DNA of 64,000 nt from Phallus indusiatus. Its lineage: Eukaryota > Basidiomycota > Agaricomycetes > Phallales > Phallaceae. Every line of letters begins with the position of its first letter. Positions within the stretch are counted from its first letter, which is position 1. Location: the NCBI GenBank assembly GCA_027605045.1, contig JAQFWX010000059.1, forward strand, positions 1 through 64,000. Reading direction: 5' to 3'. The notes below the pieces were generated by a model that worked only from the letters and a program-made list of their open reading frames with translations, had not been told where the DNA came from and searched no databases. Made by a program: the position numbers and the translations under genes. Positions 1 through 11,653 of this stretch are shown here, piece after piece.

Positions 1-637
1 GATTGATTCTAATCTTTTCTCAGAATATTAAACTAATAACTCTATGCCACCCTACACCCTACGGACAACTATTTATTGTGACGGTCGCCAGGCCTGTGTT
101 TGAAACTCAAAAAAAAAGCGCAAAACCTATAAACCAACACGACTCAACATTCCCTCGCTTACATACACATAAATATGTATGTATCTCTCGCTAGTTTGAC
201 TGTCATACTAATCGATCTCGTTAGACCAAAAAAATTTTTACTAAGCAAACTTATTTATTTTCGATTTTTTCAAACTTTCTATACAAGAAAAGAAGAGAAC
301 GAAAAATCAGAATTTTATTTGCATGCCCATTCTACACCCAAATCGGATGCGATTTGCACTTATGCCTATGTATCATCTCTCTTTTACATTAAATCTTGCG
401 AGGCGCAAGGCTTCGCATGATTCTGACTTTGTAATTTAGATAAAGTTCGTTGTCTCTTTGCTTCCGTAGACAATGTACGTATCTTTAATTAAGATGTTGC
501 AATGATTCATCTTATTTTTTGGAAAAATGGTTCCAATTTGTATGAATAACAATCCGAAAGCAGGCCCTTTTTGCCAAACGCTCCAGCTCGCTCCAGCATC
601 ATCATAACATTTAAGTAATGCGACCACTAGTATTTCC
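1..637. other. No recognisable gene
   Basis: AT-rich sequence downstream of the first acetyltransferase gene. The open frames are short, have no ATG-led family match, and show no splice-linked continuation. I see nothing I can name here. Confidence 0.5.
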
Positions 638-1441
638 TCATTGAACCTTTCCCAAAGTCGGTTCCCATATCATACCAGGTATATACAACTCTATACCATT
701 AATTTCTCTAGTCAAAGAGCTAGATATCCGAAAACCTTTGGCTAAGTAGACAGGTAAACCCATAGGACTAAATATCGGTTTAGATCACCATCTTCGATAC
801 AGGGGAAGAAATTTACCTAGATTCTAGATAAATAACCGAGTTTGACTCGGTCGCCTTATTGAAGGACCACTTTAATAATGCACTCCCGACTCCATAACCT
901 TGCCAATCCGGATCAACACAGACCATGTGGAGGTACCAGTACCGCCGATTATGAGCCTCTCCGCCGGGACCAAAGGTTCCGTTTAGTTGGTATTCGAATA
1001 TTTCTTTGACTATCTTTTTCGTTGTGTCCGGGAATTCTTGAAGAGGGCTGACGAGGTTATAGAGAGGATAAATGATCGTCGACAAAATCCATTCCCATAA
1101 AGTACGTTTACGCGGACCGTCCGGTGCTGTCCAACGACCAAATCCGGCAACACTCTCAACTAGCCTCCCTTGGCTATCTTCGAATTGGATCGTGGCTTTC
1201 ATAACAATATCTGTCCCGACAATGTCCGTTTTGAATTTCCTTGTCTCGGACGGTTGTGCCATTTGAAGATAAGATTCGCCAAATAGTCCATCATATTGGG
1301 GGAGAAAAATGGATCTATTTGGACCGTGTTCAAAGGCTCTGAGATAAATCCTACTCAATTGGGAGGCATCTTTGAGAGTTGAAGGAGAGATAGTGATTTG
1401 TCTAACTTGAGACTTCTTAGGCTTTTCGGTTCCGAGGACAT
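638..1441 (-). CDS. GNAT-family N-acetyltransferase, copy 1 (5' end uncertain, possible frameshift)
   Basis: Acetyl-CoA-dependent N-acetyltransferase of the GNAT fold; substrate unknown. The acetyl-CoA loop is visible as DPDWQGYGVGSALLKW (Q-G-x-G-V-G). The main exon ends at 817, GTAAAT...TTTAG is removed, and a last exon (767-638) gives SPMGLPVYLAKGF and ends IWEPTLGKVQ. The same C-terminal exon structure is present in copies 2 and 3. The start is a problem. The only nearby ATG (1441-1439) is out of frame with the conserved QITISPSTLKDASQLSRI stretch, and in-frame sequence upstream meets a stop near 1465. Either an upstream exon was missed (a TTTGTAG acceptor is present) or a 1-nt indel near 1420 has broken the N-terminus. 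Copies 2 and 3 start cleanly at ATG, which makes damage here plausible. Confidence 0.7.
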
Positions 1442-1731
1442 TTTGATCTACAAATACTGACGGTTATGATATGGTGAATATACAAAACGATACACGTTAT
1501 ATGCAGAAATCGTCGCTGAGGCTTTCTTTAGTCTGGAGATTGAAGTAATTGCTCAAAGATACCCAGTCGGAACCGCCGTGAGTCAATTCAGCCGGGTCCC
1601 ATGTGATCCCAAAGCGGCCACAAGCGCTTCATCATCGTCTCAATCATACTATTGTTCAAAATATTCAATTCATAATACTATATAACTAAACGGCACAATA
1701 CCAAGCAACCTCTCATATTGAACTTAACGGA

Positions 1732-2525
1732 TCATTTTAATTTAGCTCCAGGTCGCGATTCCCAAATCATTCCCGGGGCCTCAACGTGAATACCGCGAAT
1801 TTCGCGAGGTAGGAGTGACACTGTTTGAAATCCTTTCTTTCGATATATAGGCAAAGCCATTGGACTGTTATTTCGTTCAGCTGTTTTGAATACATATGTA
1901 TAGTCTCTCAAAAGAACACTTACCTCGACTCCAAATAAATCACGGAGCTAGATTGTCTAGCCTTCTCAAATCCCCATTCGAGAAGTGCGCTTCCGATTCC
2001 CTGACCTTGCCAAGAGGGATCAACACACGTTAGACGGAGGTACCAATGTTTACGACCATCCATTACTCCGCCTTTGTTGAAGACTTGTTGATATTGTTCC
2101 TCCGCCATTCCGTAATAGGATAATGCACCTTCTGGGGTGGGAGTGGTCTTCTTAAGATAATCACAGAGAGGAAAAACGATAGTCGACAAAAACCATTCCC
2201 AGAATGAGCGTCTCCGCGGACCGTCATGATCAGGGGGTACCCAGTAGGCATATCCTACGATAGTTTCGACGGGTTTTCCGAGTTCGTTTGTAGTTGATAT
2301 GCTTGCTTTCAAATTGATATTTGGACCCACAAAACGTCGTCTAAGATCAGCAGATTCGGAAGGGAGGCCAACTCGGAGAAGCTCATCCTCAGACAGACCA
2401 ACGTATTGAGGCGCCAAGAACGGTAGGCGTGGGCTGTCTGCAAAAGCTCGGAGACATATTCGTGATATGGCAGATACATCACGGAGTGTGGCGGGTGATA
2501 TGTGCACAACAGGCTTCGTGGTCAT
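1732..2525 (-). CDS. GNAT-family N-acetyltransferase, copy 2
   Basis: GNAT-fold acetyltransferase of 244 residues in two exons (2525-1924 and 1864-1732), with a 59-nt GTAAGT...CAG intron; the total length divides by three. The start is the ATG giving MTTKPVVHISPATLRD, chosen because copy 3 has the equivalent RLSPATLQDAHAI just after its own ATG. The CoA-binding motif is DPSWQGQGIGSALLEW at about residues 169-184. The second exon gives SPMALPIYRKKGF and ends WESRPGAKLK, the usual beta-strand/alpha-helix end of GNAT proteins. It lies between copy 1 and the P450 on the same strand. The family fold is clear; the substrate cannot be read from sequence. Confidence 0.85.
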
Positions 2526-2891
2526 TAGTAATCGTTGGAAAGCTTTCTGTTTCACTTGGCAAAAAAAGGACACAAGTGAAACCGGCTATTTGTGGCCGTG
2601 GTCGTTAAACGACATCGAAAAATCAAAAGGAAGCGATGTAACCTCAAACTATTTTCTTTGAAGTCGAGCAAGAGTTTTGCCGAATGCATTATAAAATTAT
2701 AGATAAAGCTCCCTTCTTTCGAGAGACACGGTCCTATCTATTTCAAAATACGTCACATGATTAACCGGGGCAACATTTATTCATTAACTAATATGCAGTT
2801 GACTGCAAAGCACAAAAAGCCAGGATTAATGATATAAAGGCCATAAATATAGTTATAGAAATCCTCCAATAACAACACCTGATACACGTCT
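2526..2891. other. Intergenic, no gene seen
   Basis: Spacer between the start of GNAT copy 2 and the 3' end of the P450 gene. It must hold the copy-2 promoter and the P450 3' UTR; no clear TATA box or other element stands out. Confidence 0.5.
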
Positions 2892-5341
2892 TTATTCGGG
2901 CCTCCAATGAATGATTTTCAAAGGCAACTGTGCTCCGTCTTTGGGAGCACTCTTAAGAACTGGCCGTGTAACCAAGACGGATCTCTTCATAATTTCTTCC
3001 ACCGGTACGGCGAGCTCAAACTGGAAGGACCTCAAAAGGGCGAACAGGATACATTTCAGTTCAACAAGGGCAAATCTATATCCAATGCAGGCTCTGCAAT
3101 AGATTACGTCCAGAGTTAGTTATAAAAACAACGTCAATGGAACTTTTTTTCTTTCACCTTGGTCCCGCAAGAAACGTCAGCATGTTTGCGTAAATACCAG
3201 GGAAATCATGAATTTTCTCTGGTTGCTCAGCCCACCTGTCCGGTCTTAAAAGAAGCTCGGTCAAGTGCATCTAGTGGAACATTTGTTTGAAATTTTACCT
3301 AAATTCTAATGCGTCATCACCCCATATATCTTTATGAACGTTCAGCGCAAGAATGGGTATGAATATCGAATCTAAAAATTCAGCTCAAAGATTTGATCAT
3401 GAGGAAAACCAATACTAAACCACTCACCTCCTTTGCTGATACTATATAAAAAGAAGAATTAAAAAGCACATTTAATGTCATGCACGAAATCCAATATAAA
3501 TATAACAAAACTAACGGAATTTCATGCCGTAAAATTCCATTTTTATCTTTATAAGGTTTTTCAAGTGGAATCAGATCATCCTTTGCTGAAACTCTTGTGG
3601 TGCCCGAAACAGGTGAATGCAATCGCATTGTCTCTCGGACGACACACTCGAAATAAGGCAGAGAGTTAAGCTCATCCATGGAAGGGGTTTCAGTCTTCAC
3701 GGATAAAAGCTCTTCTCGAAGTTTGTTTTGAATTGAAAGGTCTTGACTAAGAGCAAAGAGAGTCCATGCTACTGCTGCGGCAACTGTTTCATGTCCGGCA
3801 GTAAGAAAAGTGGGTATTTCTAGACTAGGAGATCAGAAAAAAGCGTGATGATACGACGGGCTGAAATCATACGGGAGAACAAATCATTGTCTGATAATCG
3901 GTGACTTTCAGGAAGATCAGTCACCATGTTGGCAGCGAGCAGGCGGCTCAGGAGGTCCCTTCCGGAAATTGAATTCTTTTCAATTTCATTGGGGGTGCCT
4001 TCCTTATCGACGCGACCTTGACCATGTAAAATCACCTCTTTCCGTGAGCGTATAAGATCCAAGCCAATACGAGTCATCACTTGAAATGATTTGGCAACTC
4101 TACGCGTACGTCGAGTAGGCTTTCAAGGACAAGTAAGCGAATTGTTTGAGGGGAAAGTTGAGAAAAGCGTACAATTTTGCGCAAAATTGGAACAAATACT
4201 CTTAAAATACCGAATACACTGGGACTTTGGGCTTCTTTCATGACATTTGCGAATGCAGTATTGAGCTCATTTTGAGTTCCCTGAACATTCAGGGCCTCAA
4301 ATTTATAACCAAAGCCTGAATGATCAAATTATAAATGTATCTCGTAACTATAGGGGGAATATCACACATGCCTGCTAGTCCAATCACATCTAATGCGAGT
4401 TTGTTAGACCATGGGCAGATGTTGGTCACGAATGTGTCGCCAGGCTTGGTGTTTTGTATCTGCACGAAAAGAATATCCCGAAGCTGAATAACTCAGTTCA
4501 ACTCTCAAAAATAAAAGGATAGTATTTCTTTCGCTTACTTGAGCAGATTTCTCGTGGAATATTTCGGTCAATTCACGTATATAAGGACGCGCAAAAGATG
4601 GGTTCTAGTATGAAGTTAGTGACATTTCGGGAGAGACCTGGAGCCTTAACGACGAACCATTACACGCCGCTATGAAATCCCATGAGTCAATAAACAAGGT
4701 TTGAATATTTGGACTTTTACCTGTCGTTTATGAGCATCACCTAGCCGACAATCGTTGAGAGAGTTGAAGGATGATTAAACTGATACTAACCTTCGGCAAA
4801 AAGAAGCCCTATGTAGTATCTAGGTTAATAAAAATTACGCTATACACGAACATTAGGACACTTGCCTTCACCAAACAATTCTGCCACGTTCTCACGAACT
4901 TCATCCGGTTTAGGAAAATCATAAGAATGATTAAGAATATATGTTAGGGCCTTGGGATCCATAGTCATTAAGCGATAACGCTAAAAGACAATCAGGGTTT
5001 GCTTTTTGAAGGTCGAGATAAACGAGACGGTGACTAACTCCGAATAATGCTTGGTAGGCCTATTAATTTATTGATTAAAATAATGCCAAAACGTAAATAC
5101 GTAGTTAGCTCACAATAGTAGGGCCATGCTCGTACGCCCATTTCAAATGAATTTCGGATGGACCACTTTTATATATGCCTTTTAGTTGTCCCCAGATAAA
5201 ACTCGGACTTTTAGGGCCGGGTAGAGTTCGTAATGGAGATCGCAACGGACTGGCAAGGCGATAAATAAGCTTCCCTACGAGATAAGCGATATATATTAGC
5301 GCGACTGTAGTGAAAGAGGGTAATGAAGCAGTGTTAAACAT
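2892..5341 (-). CDS. Cytochrome P450 monooxygenase (multi-exon)
   Basis: Haem-thiolate monooxygenase, probably ER-anchored by the N-terminal helix [16 protein letters not shown], followed by the Pro-rich hinge LPGPKSPSF. The landmarks appear in order across about 14 small exons: C-helix HKRQRRVMNPSF, I-helix [12 protein letters not shown] (3730-3820), K-helix ETMR (ExxR) near 3620, PERF-region analogue RPDRW, and haem ligand motif F-L-A-G-P-R-A-C-I-G (FxxGxRxCxG) split by an intron between 3085 and 3185. It ends IIHWRPE. Two introns use GC donors: GCAAGT near 4875, where the exon ends FGEG, and GCATGT near 4370. Two exons are very small (12 and 20 nt, listed separately). I did not find a frame break, so it looks functional, although each single-frame ORF covers only a fragment. 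The CYP family is not assigned. It sits among acetyltransferase genes, so a role in a small specialised-metabolism patch is possible but unproven. Confidence 0.88.
4658..4669 (-). other. 12-nt exon of the P450 (RRVM)
   Basis: The exon CGGCGTGTAATG encodes R-R-V-M, between an acceptor ending TTTCATAG and a donor GTTCGT. It completes the conserved P450 C-helix sequence HKRQ|RRVM|NPSF. The flanking exons in HKRQ and NPSF have no other source for these four residues. Confidence 0.85.
4721..4740 (-). other. 20-nt exon of the P450 (GDAHKRQ)
   Basis: A 20-nt exon between acceptor CGGCTAG and donor GTAAAA encodes (G)DAHKRQ, immediately 5' of the 12-nt exon. Upstream phase is 1 (the exon ending LLFAE plus G) and downstream phase is 0, so the frame closes exactly. 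Confidence 0.85.
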
Positions 5342-5546
5342 GGTTGTTCAGAGTAGAGGTTCACCGTAAGTTTGCCGTAAGTGACGAATGGACGAATGCC
5401 GCGACGCCCGCGGTCACATTGTGATGACGCAATAAACACGGCTTCGGCTTAGGCCGCTTAGCTTAGCAGTTGTCACAGGATTTCTGTTTCTTTTTTTTTC
5501 AAAGCGTCAACAACATTTATTTCCTAATGGTTTAACAATTGCGAAA

Positions 5547-6382
5547 TTACAGAGTGCGTTTGGCATTAAACCGCGGTTCCCATATCATCCCTGGAGTCTC
5601 TATGTGTCTCCCACATATTTTGCGAGGCAAGTTTACAACGACTTTATATCCTTTAGCTTCGTATATAGGCAATCCGACCGGACTTGTTAAAAATACAAAC
5701 ATTCATTTATCTTCTTCTTCTTCATTGACATGGAGGAAGAAGCTTACCTGGCTTCAAGATATATAAACGAATCATCTTGTCTCGCTCTCTCGAATCCCCA
5801 CTCAAGCAATGCACTTCCAACTCCACAACCCTGCCACTCGGGGTCGATACACAAAAGACGGAAATACCAATGCTTCCGACCTTCCCATTCGCCACCCTTT
5901 CCAAAAACTTTCTCATACTGTCCCGCCATCAGATCAATGTGCTCCTGTACACTCCCCGGCGTACGAACGCGTTTAATAAAGCTGTAGTATACCGGAAACA
6001 CAATCACGGATAAAAACCATTCCCAGAATGTCCGTTTCCGCGAACGATCCGGTGAAGTATACCGAGCACATCCAACCACCTTTTCCACCGTCTCGTTTCG
6101 TTCGTTCGTCGTCATAACGGTTGCTTTGATAGAAATGTCGGAGCTGACGAGATATTGTTTAAAGTCGTGTATTTCCAAAGGCACACCCAACCGATCGAGC
6201 TCGTTATATGGGATATTGGCGCATCTAGGTGCTAAAGTGGGAAAGAGGGGGCCCTGTGCGAACGAGCGAAGGTATATACTGGTGATAGCATGTGCATCTT
6301 GTAGTGTGGCGGGTGACAGGCGCACCTTTACACGTCTTTTTGTAGTTGAAATTGAGCTTTGTCCACTGGTTAGACCATCCAT
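5547..6382 (-). CDS. GNAT-family N-acetyltransferase, copy 3
   Basis: GNAT-fold acetyltransferase of 256 residues in two exons (6382-5748 and 5682-5547); the summed length is a multiple of three. It begins at the ATG of MDGLTSGQSS. RLSPATLQDAHAITSIYLRSF matches the start of copies 1 and 2. The CoA loop is DPEWQGCGVGSALLEW. The last exon gives SPVGLPIYEAKGYKVV and ends RFNAKRTL. The donor after YLEA is GTAAGC. It is the best-preserved parent of the broken fourth copy at 44.9-46.4 kb and looks like the functional one of that pair. The substrate is unknown. Confidence 0.87.
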
Positions 6383-7011
6383 TTGGAATGCAATTGAAGC
6401 CTAGAAACAGTGGTTGTCTCGATGCTTTATATGTTTATAGCACCCTGGCCCTGATCTTTGTTATAGCATAAATTCAAGAATTCTTACTGGTTCACTTGCA
6501 CCTGGCGCACGCTTAAAGTGTTCGTCAAAGCCTGATCATCAATTTTAGAATGCTAAGAGGCTGCTTACATTTGGCAGACTGACATGCGCTCAGAATCCGA
6601 CAAGTATCCGAGTCTAGAGCTACCCAAGTCATTTCTACTAGCACTAGTTACATATCATGTCCAAGTCATAGTCACAAATTTTTGGCACATTTCGATCGCA
6701 CGCATGTAAGAAAACAGATGCTCCACACGCCCAGACGGATATCAGCTCTTTTGGACTTTCCGTTTTTCACTAAAATACAGGGATGGCGATGAGACAATCG
6801 GAAGCTGTCTGCCAAAGGACTTAGTGTTAATCTTGTTCGAAGCGTATCTATTACGTATGATCCAAATTTCGAAGACGTTCGGAGACACGGGATTGATTGG
6901 CGAATTGCAAGCAGAAAGAGTTTCACATGCCAGGGTGGGATACTCAAAACTAATACCCATCTAATATATAAGTATGTACGAAGGATATGTATATAACTCC
7001 AAACAATTATA
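6383..7011. other. Intergenic, no gene seen
   Basis: Spacer between GNAT copy 3 and the carrier gene. The open frames on the minus strand here are short and without recognisable motifs. Most of this spacer is missing from the duplicated copy near 44.6 kb. Confidence 0.5.
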
Positions 7012-8397
7012 TCAGAATAAATCGTCTAATACCTTTCTCGTAGCCTCTACCCCGAGCTATGATGTAAATAATAATCGTTAAAAGTTCATAAGTAGCGTAA
7101 AAAGATGACTCACAAAGGTTGCCGCATTCGCAGGGACGCCTGATTAATTAAAGAACACATCAACAAACCTGCTTTGTGATAAAAATATACGACAAACGTA
7201 CTCTTGCCATTGCAGGGCCAAAACCCTTCCAGAGTGCTCGAATACCTTCCGCAGCTATGGTTTTCCGTGCACAGTCGAGGAAGCCAGAATATGTTCCAGC
7301 AGGGGCAGACTGTATCCGCGATTTTAATACCTATATATTTAAGCATAATAAATGCAACGTCATTTGAGAAAACCATAAAAGGAACGATCTTGTTTTATAA
7401 CTTACGTCTGGGGGTATAGCAATACTCCACATGGATATACCGGCAGTTCCACCTGCGACGATAATCGCACCCAAGTTAAGCTGCGAAGGGTCCGATCCTG
7501 CTGGTGTAAGTGCCCTCTTCGCAACTTCATACCCTGCGAAATATCTAAACTTGAATTAAGCAAGAGGAACCAAACAGCTTCTTAGATTCTCGGTAATAAG
7601 CTTACGCGGCGCTTCCGGGACAGTCTCGTGCCAAAGTTGCCCTAATCCTCTAAAAATGCTTCTTACGCCGCCTTCTTTATATAATACTTTGAAAACGTCC
7701 ACAACGCCTTTATATTTCTTCTCTCCGCCGTGCTGGCCCTGTACTTGCAACAAAACCTTGGCGCGTTCGATGGGTGCTGCGACGAGCGCGCATGGCACTG
7801 CTGACAGGAATCCAGCTGTAGCCAGTTCTCCGACTCCTAGCGTGGCAGATGTCCGATTAGGTGTAACTGCGTATACGAGAGTTTTGGAGAGATCGTAAGC
7901 CCAGAACGAGACGGCGAAAATGGGTGTAACGCCCAGGATAGGCGGAACCACACCGCGATAGAGTCTAAACGAGTAGTATGAGGCCTCGATTAAAAATGAA
8001 AACATTTGTTTTACAAACGCACCCAGTAAATCCATCCCGTGCCAATGTCTTTTTCACCACGTCGAGTGCACCAGTATACACACCTCGTTCGGCGGTTTGT
8101 AGTCGTGTCTTGGTCAAGTCGAATGGGTGACCTGGTCATATGAACATCTTTTGTGTGATAAGCAGCAAGGAAGACGCCAACGCACCAACGAGGACGGAAG
8201 CGACGCCACCAACGCCGCCTGCCAGAAAAGCCTTGATAGAACTCACAGTACTATTGGCTGCTGACGATGATGTCGACGACGAAGGAGATGATGTTGATGA
8301 TGTTGTCTCGTCTGCGCCCTGTCGATTAAAAAGTTGTTTGTCAATGTCTTGGAATTGGCAATGGGTTAATCAAAGAGAGATAATATGAGCTGACCAT
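7012..8397 (-). pseudogene. Mitochondrial carnitine/acylcarnitine-type carrier, copy A, with two 1-nt deletions
   Basis: SLC25-family inner-membrane transporter. All three repeat signatures are present: PFDLTK, PIERAK and PPD|VLKSR, each in the Px[DE]xx[KR] context. The third repeat continues QSAPAGTYSGFLD and the gene ends LGVEATRKVLDDLF, resembling carnitine/acylcarnitine carriers. The start is taken as a single-codon first exon (ATG 8397-8395, donor GTCAGC) followed by GADETTSS. Two lesions stand out. In the second repeat, one base is missing near 7,644: the sequence drops out of the expected G-F-x-A-T-L-A-R-D frame, which copy B at 44.2 kb keeps. In the last repeat, one base is missing near 7,136 in the codon before PANAATF. 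Unless these are assembly errors, no full-length carrier is made. Transport function is inferred from the family. Confidence 0.65.
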
Positions 8398-9172
8398 GGG
8401 AGAAGGTAATTTACGAAGATTCGAGGTAGGTGGTCAACTACTAACAGAGCAAGAAAGAGAAGGAAATTCTCATGAATTCAGCAAGGAGTTTAAAAAGACT
8501 AGATTGGTTTCAATTCGCCATCATCATGCCTATACGGGAAGAAGACCGGTGTCCGCGTTGAGGCGCATGTGATTTTCGATCATTCGGCGGCTAACCCCTG
8601 GCGCACCAATTACGAAAAAAATTTCAAGAGAAAAAGCAAAAAAACTGGAGATAAAACCGATAAGATTATCGAAAGTAAAGAGCGTCATCCTGGTATGTTG
8701 CGTCGTGATTGCACTCAGAAACCAAGTATAGTGATTTCACAAATTCAGTGATATGCCACGGAGGAGGATGCGCCTTGACTGTCGCGTGATGAGCTCGGTT
8801 CCTTGGCGGTACATTGCAGAGTATATTTTCAATTGAATAATATGCCCGGTTCCTAAATAGCTTTGTTCAAACGCAGTTCTCATCGATGTAGTTTCATTGA
8901 GTCAATCAAAATACCACTGGCATTCGTCGACAGTACCATACTGCGTGTAAAGTAGCTAGAGAAGGTATAATGTAGTTCATCCAAAGCATTTAAGTAAGCA
9001 ACTTCAAGTTAAGTAATGTGTTGGAAACACATTAGTCTTAGTCGACTTAACCAGAAAAAATGTTGATTGTATCTAACGTGTGACGCTTGTTAGGAAAAAA
9101 AAGATTTTGATTAAGACTGCTAAGCAGCCAAACAGTCCCAGTTACAACTACTATCATAAAAAGTTGCTTGTT
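8398..9172. other. Intergenic, no gene seen
   Basis: Contains the presumed promoter of the carrier gene and the 3' flank of the GH88-like gene. The part up to about 8,785 is shared with the duplicated segment at 43.2-43.6 kb. I see no gene. Confidence 0.5.
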
Positions 9173-10927
9173 TCAAAAACCAACATGAGAACAACTCGTA
9201 AGACCGCTGCTTATCAGGCGGTTGCCAGCCTACAGGGGAAAAAAGGATAACTATCTTTTTTCTTCATTCACCAAATAAACCACTTACTTCTATCCAAAAA
9301 TGATCACCTAGAATATTGCTAGTGGTCAAACATCAGAATAACTAAAGAGAGATATTGATTCTACCATGAATTATTCCGGTGTCATTCATTGGGGGGATGG
9401 CACGGTTATTAACAGTCCCATTACTCAGTAAACTATCCCAAGTAGGTGCCCACGCCAGCCGAGCGGTTGCATCTAATATTCCTATAGCGGTCTGTCTCCA
9501 AAAGTTCGAGCCTGTCTTATTAGGGGGGGAAAGGGTCTCTTCCATATCGGCCAGTAACAACATCCCACTAGCGGCTATAGTCGCAGAGGATGTATCGGCC
9601 GTAGTTGGTAACGGTGCATCGAAATCCCTAGGTGCAGAGGAGGAAATTCTCAGCAGGTGAACATATTAGAAACACTCCCACCAACCAATAGACTATCTTG
9701 TTTTCGGGCAGCCTATTAGCGTAAAGTGTCGCCGCGCTACGAGATGTCTCCAAGAACCGTGTAAAACGAGTCCGATTATACACTATTAGGAAATTTTCGT
9801 TAATCGAAGACAACTTTGCCTCTTATTACATTCCACCTACTATTGGCGTAACCATAGATGGCCCAACTTTGACCACGGGTCCACGTACTGTGTTCATTCA
9901 CAATACCAGTGCCAGTGAGCATCTACTTTCATATAAGCAAGTTTATTTTCTGACCTGTTATCCGAAAAACCTTGTGCCGTCGTTTTATTTATTATCGCGC
10001 CTGTGGTCTCGTTATAATTTATCAGGTGCCATGTTGAACCTAGACCGTGACGCTCAATCATCTAAAACACAATTGTAAAGCAACCCATACGTTCACCTAC
10101 CATCAGGTCTAAATTGGTTTTTCATGGTGGTATCCGCATGAGTTGTAGCGATATCTCTCAAAGTCTGGTTCCCCGTCAAATCTGCGGCGACGAACAACAA
10201 CTATTAATTGTCCATCGATCCGTTAAGCATGTTATTTAAGAAACAAAATAAAACATTAAACCCACTTCTAAATTCATCATATTGTCTATTATCACCTAGA
10301 AAAGGAGGATAAGGGTAATTTTTTCTCAAACAGCAGGCGCACTCGCCTGAAAATCAGTGGGATCGGCGGTATTCCAACTTCTTGTACAGCCGACAACAGG
10401 ATTGAATCGGTCGGCCAATACGGTAGCGAGGTTCATGATGGCAGTTTGTGCTGTAGTATTGTCTGGATTCCTACAACATAAAACTATACGTTCAACGTTG
10501 AATTATCCGAGTTTAAAAATTCCTACACGAGTAATTCCTTCTGGAAAGGATAGCTCAGAAATCCCACGTCATGGTCCAAAACCTGCCGATTGAAAGTTTC
10601 CAAAGCTAATAAACCCGTGGACCACAGTTGTCCTAAAGAAACCCAATCAACGTCGCTTTCCTTGTGACATAATTTAGCGCGAGAATCTAATAGGTACAGG
10701 GCGGAGGAAAAGAAACCATCCGTCCAAGTGGGAATAGGGAATGACATCCATGTATGGTTGGGATTGGTAAATTCGGGAAATGTGGATGGTACTCCAATTG
10801 TATCAGTTGCTACTTTGTGGAGCTTCCGTTGGATATCAGATGAAAACAAATGAGATGGAATATGTGAACTGGAAGCTCTTTCGGCGAAAGGAAGCGTGAA
10901 CAACGCGATCCACTGAAGACCTTTCAT
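9173..10927 (-). CDS. GH88/GH105-like unsaturated glucuronyl hydrolase
   Basis: Six-hairpin glycosidase expected to remove unsaturated uronic acids from polysaccharide-lyase products. An N-terminal signal-like stretch (MKGLQWIALFTLPFAERASS) suggests secretion. Family blocks in order: WTDGFFSSALYLL; DHDVGFLSYPF; NPDNTTAQTAIMNLATVLADRF; IIDNMMNLE|LLFVAAD, which contains the conserved Asp-Asn; then GFSDN|STWTRGQSWAIYGYANM, IVYW|DFDAP and GIIHG|DHFWIE, ending at 9173. At least eight introns are needed. One has a GC donor (GCGAGT after TDFQ, near 10,338). Apparent stops such as TAATAG at about 10,204 fall inside introns or form acceptors, so the gene reads as intact. A TATAAAAGC box lies 54-62 bp upstream of the ATG. 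GH88 versus GH105 is not settled by eye. Confidence 0.85.
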
Positions 10928-11653
10928 CGTTTACGATAAAAAGGCACTAGGAAAAACGGTGTAATGAGAAAAGATCGGACGCTTTTATAACAAAAACAAG
11001 CTTACCATATGGGTATTTACCATGCGGAGATGACCTTATGTGGTTCGTACTCTCCGGTCATGATAATTGAGTGGGAAGGAAAATTTTAGAGTTGGACAGC
11101 AAAGCAATTCAAATAATCTATGTATAAACAATCAATGGCCGTGATCCATACCAAAACTATCGAATCAGAGGACCAACACGTGGAGAGGCTGATGCGCATG
11201 CAGAATCATCGTGACCGTCAGAGTCTGGACTATGAATTTAAATTTGACTCCGTAGTTGGTTATGTGCCCAGAATGATATATAGTTCCACTGACGGCCTCG
11301 TCATGAATTACTCGCGAAAGACTCACAAGAATGTCGGCCAAGTGGATACAACAGTGGATACAACACCAACTCAAAATTTGACGGCCGAGTAATGCCGTTT
11401 GAAAGCATTCACACCATTGACATTAGCGTACCTTAGATTCTTTTTCAAGCTTGAGGCATCGTCCTTCGAATATTCATCCATCGAAATCATTACGAATATT
11501 ATTATTTGCAAATTGATCAGCGCATTCGCTACATATGTTATAATTCCGTAATACACAGATAATCAAAGAAGAAAGATCCATGGCGTTGATGGTGGCGCCT
11601 GCACTGCTCACGGGCATCTGGTGTCGCCGAAGACCGCGGCGCAAGTCCGAACT
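10928..11653. other. Intergenic, with one unsupported short ORF
   Basis: Holds the GH88-like promoter and the 3' flank of the first PB1 gene. A plus-strand ATG ORF of 90 codons (11,120-11,392) shows no domain and ends in a small duplicated piece (GTGGATACAACA twice). I do not regard it as a demonstrated gene. Confidence 0.4.
10981..10989 (-). promoter_or_regulatory. TATA box of the GH88-like gene
   Basis: TATAAAAGC on the minus strand, about 54 bp upstream of the start codon at 10927, a plausible spacing for a fungal promoter with a short leader. Confidence 0.5.

Larger units (their letters stand above)
5520..8785. repeat. Segmental duplication, copy A (inverted relative to 43.18-46.38 kb)
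   Basis: The stretch holding GNAT copy 3, the spacer and the carrier gene reappears in reverse orientation at about 43,180-46,384. Intron sequences, untranslated flanks and exons all match, so this is a genomic copy and not a retrocopy. The copy at 43-46 kb has lost about 600 bp equivalent to 6,640-7,260 and has gained a solo LTR. The edges are placed by eye where similarity stops. Confidence 0.85.

Noticed and set aside
8140..8388. Plus-strand acidic ORF (many Asp codons)
   Set aside because: It is the antisense shadow of the Ser/Thr-rich second exon of the carrier gene; the same shadow occurs at 43,516-43,788 on the other strand.
9640..9850. Apparent frameshifts in the GH88-like gene (odd peptide between IYGYAN and FLETS, and after IVYW)
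   Set aside because: Both are introns with good donors (GTAGGT, GTTGGT) and AG acceptors; removing them restores the family sequence.
10200..10215. Two consecutive in-frame stop codons (TAA TAG) in the GH88-like gene
   Set aside because: They lie at the 3' end of an intron (GTGGGT...TTAATAG). Splicing joins IIDNMMNLE to LLFVAAD, the expected family sequence, so the gene is not broken here.
11120..11392. 90-codon ATG ORF
   Set aside because: No domain, no paralogue, and its end is made of a short duplicated sequence; not enough to call a gene.
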